Shown piece by piece: positions 60,232-64,000 of a stretch of 64,000 nucleotides of DNA. Numbering within the stretch: position 1 is the stretch's first letter; every line of letters starts with the position of its first letter. The notes beneath the pieces were generated by a model. It saw nothing but the letters and a program-made list of their open reading frames with translations. It was not told where the DNA came from and made no database searches. A program made the position numbers and the translations under genes. This stretch comes from Sphingomonas glacialis (GTDB taxonomy: Bacteria; Pseudomonadota; Alphaproteobacteria; Sphingomonadales; Sphingomonadaceae), in NCBI RefSeq assembly GCF_014653575.1, contig NZ_BNAQ01000006.1, positions 1-64,000 of the forward strand, read 5' to 3'.

Positions 60232-61011
60232 TCAGTCTTCGAAGATCGCGACTGCGCGGGTCCAGCCGGCCGAGCCGGCCTTCACCTTGTGCGGGAAGCA
60301 CGACACGGTGTAGCCGGTCGCGGGCAACGCCTCGAGATTGTGGAGTTTCTCGAGATGGCAATAGCCGATGTCCGCGCCCGCCTTGTGGCCTTCCCAGATC
60401 AGCGAGGTATCGCCCGTCTCGGCGACGCGCTTTGCGGTGTGGACGAACGGCGCATCCCACGACCAGGCATCGGTGCCGGTCACGCGCACACCGCGCGAGG
60501 TGAGGTACATCGTCGCTTCATAGCCCATGCCGCAGCCCTTGCTGACATAATCGGGCTGCCCCAGCGCCGCGCCTGCGGCGGTGTTGACGAGCACGATGTC
60601 GAGCGGTTGCAGATCGTGCCCGATGCGCTTGAGCTCGGCCTCGACATCCGCCGCGGTCGCGACATAGCCGTCCTCGAAATGACGGAAGTCGAGCTTGACG
60701 CCCGGTCGGAAGCACCAGTCGAGCGGCACTTCGTCGATCGTGATCGCGCGTTCACCGCCGTTCATCGTGGGATGAAAATGCCACGGCGCGTCGAGATGCG
60801 TGCCGTTGTGCGTCGTCATCTTGACCGTTTCCGCAGCGGCAAACCCCTTGCCCCCGCGCAACTGCTCCGACGTCAGGCCCGGGAAGAACACCTGCATCCC
60901 CGCGGTCGTCTCGTCATGCGTCTCGTAGGTGATCTCCGGCCGCATGAAAGGTGGATCGGTGATGACATCATTGTCGAGCGTGATCGACAGATCGACGAAG
61001 CGGCGTGTCAT
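60232..61011 (-). CDS. Cyclase-family (kynurenine-formamidase-like) metal hydrolase
   Basis: 259 residues. ATG 61011 overlaps the upstream stop (ATGA). Cyclase family signature HNGTHLDAPWHFHP (His-x-Gly-Thr-His-x-Asp) binds a divalent metal. Other family parts: RRFVDLSITLDNDVITDPPF, DIVLVNTAAGAALGQPDYVS and GTDAWSWDAPFVHTA. Members include kynurenine formamidase and isatin hydrolase, which open amide or lactam/lactone bonds. In this operon it may hydrolyse a ring-cleavage lactone or amide. The substrate is unknown. Confidence 0.85.
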   Translation of the reverse strand: MTRRFVDLSITLDNDVITDPPFMRPEITYETHDETTAGMQVFFPGLTSEQLRGGKGFAAAETVKMTTHNGTHLDAPWHFHPTMNGGERAITIDEVPLDWCFRPGVKLDFRHFEDGYVATAADVEAELKRIGHDLQPLDIVLVNTAAGAALGQPDYVSKGCGMGYEATMYLTSRGVRVTGTDAWSWDAPFVHTAKRVAETGDTSLIWEGHKAGADIGYCHLEKLHNLEALPATGYTVSCFPHKVKAGSAGWTRAVAIFED

Positions 61012-62165
61012 CCGAGCTTCCCTCCCAACGTATCGGCGAACCAGTCGGCGATATAATCCTTGCCGAACGCCATATTGTCGGCGCCGACATGCTCGACCCC
61101 GCCTTCGCGCTCGGTGAAGATCTTGAGCTCGCGCTTGGCGGCGTTGGTCAGCTGGTCGTAGCTCTTGTGGGCATATTCGAGCCCGATCTGGCGGTCCTTC
61201 TCGCCGTGCGTGACGAGGAACGGCACCTTGATCCGCTCCATCACGCCGTCGAGCGTCATGCCCTTCGATTTCTCGAGGAAATCGTCCATGTCGCTCGCGC
61301 CGAACACCCAGTGCACATGCCCCCAGTAATGCGGCACGGGGTTCTCGCCCTCGCGGCGCAAGCGCTTTTGCTGGACCTCGGCCCAGTCGTGGTTGGCGCC
61401 CCACACCGCGCCCGCGGCAAAGCGCGGCTCGAACGCGACGGCCCGCGGCGTGTAATAACCGCCGAGCGAAATGCCGGTCATGCCGATCCGCTTGGGGTCG
61501 ACCTCGGGCTGCGTCTCGAGCCAGTCGACCCAGGCCGATGCCCAGCGCTCGCTCTCATGCGTTGCGGGAAGGCTCTGCAACCGCAGCGCCTCGCCGGTGC
61601 CGGGCTGGTCGACGCTCAGCGTCGAGATGCCGCGCTTGGCGAGCGCTTGCGGGAGCCCCGAAAAATAGAGGAGCTCCTTGGTGCTGTCGAGCCCGTTGCA
61701 ATAGATCACGCTCGGCCCGTTCGCGGCACCCGGCGCGCGAGTCCAGATCGCCGACAAGGTCTTGCCCTCGTACGCGATCTCGACGCGCTCGGCCGATTCC
61801 CCGGCGAAGCGCGTGCCCTTCTCGAAGCTGGCGAGCTGGCGCGCATAGGTCTCGGCCTTGCCGGGATGCCCGTGCCCCTGCATCCGCTCGGCCACCGCGA
61901 AATAGAGGCTCGCGCGCTTGAGCTTCTCGCCCGCCGAGAAGAGCCGCCCACGCGCCTCGTCTTCGTCGGCGAGGCCGCTCAGCCGCTCGGCCATCGCCAC
62001 CCACTGCGCCATGAAGGCGGGCGTGCCGGCATCCTCGCCGCGTTCGGCCGCATCGAGCAACGGGGCGCACATGTCGACGATCTCGCCAATCTTGGCGCCG
62101 CTCTCGAGCGCGATCGCGAGCGACAGGTTCCAGACATAGTTCGGGAAATATTGGAAAAGTGCCAT
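61008..62165 (-). CDS. Alpha/beta-hydrolase resembling 2,6-dihydroxypseudooxynicotine hydrolase
   Basis: 385 residues with a long N-terminal helical cap (ALFQYFPNYVWNLSLAIALE ... AERMQGHGHPGKAETYARQL) before the hydrolase core. Catalytic parts: oxyanion VIYCNGLDSTKELLY, nucleophile GMTGISLGGYYTPR, acid in VTHGEKDRQIGLEY, and His in EREGGVEHVGADN. Cap length and order match the DHPON hydrolase/FrsA-like group, which includes C-C bond hydrolases acting on beta-diketones. It probably follows ring cleavage by the VOC dioxygenase. It is 3 nt from the upstream gene. Confidence 0.78.
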   Translation of the reverse strand: MALFQYFPNYVWNLSLAIALESGAKIGEIVDMCAPLLDAAERGEDAGTPAFMAQWVAMAERLSGLADEDEARGRLFSAGEKLKRASLYFAVAERMQGHGHPGKAETYARQLASFEKGTRFAGESAERVEIAYEGKTLSAIWTRAPGAANGPSVIYCNGLDSTKELLYFSGLPQALAKRGISTLSVDQPGTGEALRLQSLPATHESERWASAWVDWLETQPEVDPKRIGMTGISLGGYYTPRAVAFEPRFAAGAVWGANHDWAEVQQKRLRREGENPVPHYWGHVHWVFGASDMDDFLEKSKGMTLDGVMERIKVPFLVTHGEKDRQIGLEYAHKSYDQLTNAAKRELKIFTEREGGVEHVGADNMAFGKDYIADWFADTLGGKLG

Positions 62166-62168
62166 GGT

Positions 62169-63071
62169 TCAGACTGCCACCGGCTGGAAGAGACCCTTGT
62201 CGGGTGCAGGCTTTGGCATCGTCTGCGGGCCACCGATGCCGGTGCCCCACTGATCCATCGTATTCGGCCCAGCCTCGTGCACCGTCGCTTGGTGCGTCTC
62301 GAAATCGACCGCCTCGACCTCAGCGGTATATTCGACCGCGAAGCCGTTGGGCGTGGTGAAATAGCTGAAGGTGTTGTTGCCCGCAGTGTGGCGGCCTGGC
62401 CCCCACTTGATGTCGACGTCCTTCTTCCGGAGGCGCGAAACGCCGCGCATCATGTCGTCGATCGACGCGACCTCATAGGCGACGTGATTGAGGCACGGCG
62501 GCCCCGGCAGGAAGGCGAGCCGGTGATGGCAGCTATTGCAGCGCAGGAACGCCATGAAATCGCCGAGCCAGTCGCTGAGCTTGAAGCCGAGCACGTCGAT
62601 GAAGAACTGCACCGCCGCCTTATGGTCGGGCGAATGCAACACGATGTGGCTGATGTTGCGCGGGATGCCTTCCCATTTGACGATATCGCGCTTGTCGCCA
62701 CGCGCGACGCCTGCCGACACTTCGAACGGCAGGCCGTCGGGCGAGAAGAAGCGGAAGCCATAGCCGCCGCCGAAGCTCTCGAGCGCCTTGGGCGCGAAGA
62801 TGATCTTGCAACCGGCGTCGACGACGCGCTGGTGGAGCGCTGCGACATCGGCATCGGTCTCGGTCGCGAGCGCGATCACGTCGATGCGATTCTCCTCGGC
62901 TTCGCGCAGCCGCACGACGTACAGCTCCTCGTCGCCATGCGTCGCGAGATAGGTCATCCCGTCCTGCTCGGCGACGGTCTTGAGGCCCCATTTTTCGGTG
63001 TAGAATTCGCGCTCGGCCGGCAAGTCGACGACGCCATATCCGACATAGCGGATCTCGGTAACACGGCTCAT
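62169..63071 (-). CDS. Type I extradiol ring-cleavage dioxygenase (VOC superfamily)
   Basis: 300 residues. ATG 63071 has GAGGA 7 nt upstream; ATG 63077 is too close to it. Two VOC domains: residues 1-118 inactive, 135-270 catalytic. Metal ligands His142 (NISHIVLHSPDH), His196 (CLNHVAYEVASI) and Glu247 (GFAVEYTAE) match the His-His-Glu triad and spacing of BphC-like enzymes. It should cleave a catechol next to its hydroxyls with Fe(II) or Mn(II). Preference cannot be read. It is a different family from LigAB, showing a second cleavage route. Confidence 0.88.
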   Translation of the reverse strand: MSRVTEIRYVGYGVVDLPAEREFYTEKWGLKTVAEQDGMTYLATHGDEELYVVRLREAEENRIDVIALATETDADVAALHQRVVDAGCKIIFAPKALESFGGGYGFRFFSPDGLPFEVSAGVARGDKRDIVKWEGIPRNISHIVLHSPDHKAAVQFFIDVLGFKLSDWLGDFMAFLRCNSCHHRLAFLPGPPCLNHVAYEVASIDDMMRGVSRLRKKDVDIKWGPGRHTAGNNTFSYFTTPNGFAVEYTAEVEAVDFETHQATVHEAGPNTMDQWGTGIGGPQTMPKPAPDKGLFQPVAV

Positions 63072-63099
63072 AGTCATATCCTCACGCAGAGCGGCACAC

Positions 63100-63999
63100 T
63101 CAGATCGGTTGCGCCGTCAGTTGAAACATTTCGAAAGTGGCCGCCGCCTGGTCGACCATCGGCCCGCGACCCAGCTGCCCGTCACAAATCGCGATCGACG
63201 CGCGCACAATGTAGGCACAGCGATCGAAGCGCCGCGCGCGATATGCGGCGAACGCCGTCTCGGGATCGGCAGCGCGCGACAGTTCCTCGGCGAGCACGAG
63301 CGAATCCTCGATCGCCATGCCGGCGCCTTGGCCGAGATGCGGCGTCGTCGCGTGGACCGCGTCGCCGAGCAGGACGACCCGGCCCTTGTGCCACGGCCCC
63401 TCGACCAGCAACCATTCGAGCGGACGATAGACCACGCCATCGTCGTCGGTGATCTGCGCTGCCAGCGCCGCGATCTCGGGCGGTGCGCCAGAAAGCTTGT
63501 CGCGCATCGCACTGGCGAGTTCGCTCCGCTCGTAGCGCCGGTTATCGGGCTCGGGCGTCGTCACGAACATGTACATCAGGTCGTCGGACAGCGGGACCAG
63601 CCCGATCCCGAGCGGCCCCTGAAAGGCGTGCAGGCTGGTGACCTCGGCAGGGCGCGGGAAATTGTAGCGCCACACGCCTTGGCCGGTGAAAAGCGGGGCT
63701 GGCGCATCGGGAAACAGCGCGGCGCGCGTCTGCGAGTAGACGCCGTCGGCACCAATTACGACATCGTAGCGTGCGTTTGTCCCGTCGGAGAAATAGGCGG
63801 TGACACCGGCGCCGTCATCATCGAGTCGCTCGGGCGTAACGCCAAGTCGGATCGTGGTGCCAGCCTCGATCGCGCGCTTGCCGAGCACATCGTGCAGCGC
63901 GCGCCTTCCGATCCCGAGATTGGCGGGCTGGCCATCGACCAATTTGTGGCTTGGAATAGTCGCGGCATGGCGGCCGTTGGGGAGGTAGATGTCGACGCT
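63100..63999 (-). CDS. FAD-dependent aromatic monooxygenase, N-terminus outside window
   Basis: The frame continues to the right edge (VDIYLPNGRHAATIPSHKLV precedes the first possible start in the window at 63942). Salicylate-hydroxylase-type flavoprotein: VIGADGVYSQTRAALFPDAP (the DG motif), then VVLLGDAVHATTPHLGQGAG, then MAIEDSLVLAEELS (the GD motif). The Rossmann GxGxxG lies outside. It hydroxylates an aromatic ring using NAD(P)H and O2, probably making the catechol for the extradiol dioxygenase 28 nt downstream. Confidence 0.88.
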   Translation of the reverse strand, partial: SVDIYLPNGRHAATIPSHKLVDGQPANLGIGRRALHDVLGKRAIEAGTTIRLGVTPERLDDDGAGVTAYFSDGTNARYDVVIGADGVYSQTRAALFPDAPAPLFTGQGVWRYNFPRPAEVTSLHAFQGPLGIGLVPLSDDLMYMFVTTPEPDNRRYERSELASAMRDKLSGAPPEIAALAAQITDDDGVVYRPLEWLLVEGPWHKGRVVLLGDAVHATTPHLGQGAGMAIEDSLVLAEELSRAADPETAFAAYRARRFDRCAYIVRASIAICDGQLGRGPMVDQAAATFEMFQLTAQPI

Positions 64000-64000
64000 G

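Overview
The window is GC-rich, tightly packed DNA most likely from a Sphingomonas-like alphaproteobacterium (Sphingomonadaceae). This rests on the combination of an alphaproteobacterial flagellar set (FlbT, a MotE-like protein, a DUF6468-type protein, overlapping ATGA junctions), TonB-dependent receptors, and LigA/LigB plus LigM-type aromatic catabolism. No species call is possible from sequence reading alone.

Layout. 1-5.2 kb: the end of a metallo-beta-lactamase-fold hydrolase, a decayed M42 peptidase gene, a subtilisin-type autotransporter and a small exported protein. 5.2-5.7 kb: no gene, but a degenerate tRNA-Lys-like remnant. 5.7-13.9 kb (minus strand): five exported proteins with DUF11-like repeat modules, one a 1660-residue protein ending in a predicted outer-membrane barrel; together they look like one surface-display or appendage system of unknown function. 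14.0-18.8 kb: a phosphorelay locus (divergent REC-Hpt protein, LuxR-type regulator, hybrid histidine kinase, stand-alone receiver, hemerythrin-like protein).

19.0-38.5 kb: a flagellar region. It holds an XRE-type regulator, a sigma-70-family factor, a lytic transglycosylase-like protein, fliJ-like, fliI, flbT, flgE-flgK-flgL, three poorly characterised genes (TPR-like exported protein, small membrane protein, secreted FliL-like protein with an apparent AUC start), motE-like, DUF6468-like, fliM, fliL, flgF-flgG-flgA-flgH and flagellin. A TATAGGA-containing promoter-like element recurs upstream of at least five of the minus-strand genes, including the sigma and XRE genes.

38.6-41.2 kb: a small unknown gene, then a deletion scar where the 5' part of one gene abuts a TonB-dependent receptor lacking its N-terminal third. 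41.4-44.1 kb: NAD salvage (pncA divergent from nrtR-pncB, with a palindromic operator between). 44.4-49.0 kb: L,D-transpeptidase, lipoprotein, DEDDh exonuclease, class A beta-lactamase-like protein, NTF2-like protein.

49.0-64.0 kb: aromatic catabolism. LigM-type O-demethylase, a MetE C-domain-like protein, MetF and PurU can strip and oxidise methyl groups from methoxylated lignin-type aromatics through tetrahydrofolate. LigA/LigB then cleave the protocatechuate- or gallate-type ring, and a TonB-dependent receptor may import substrate. A second minus-strand operon (FAD monooxygenase, type I extradiol dioxygenase, C-C hydrolase-like alpha/beta hydrolase, cyclase-family and FAH-family hydrolases) looks like a separate meta-cleavage route; its first gene runs off the right edge.
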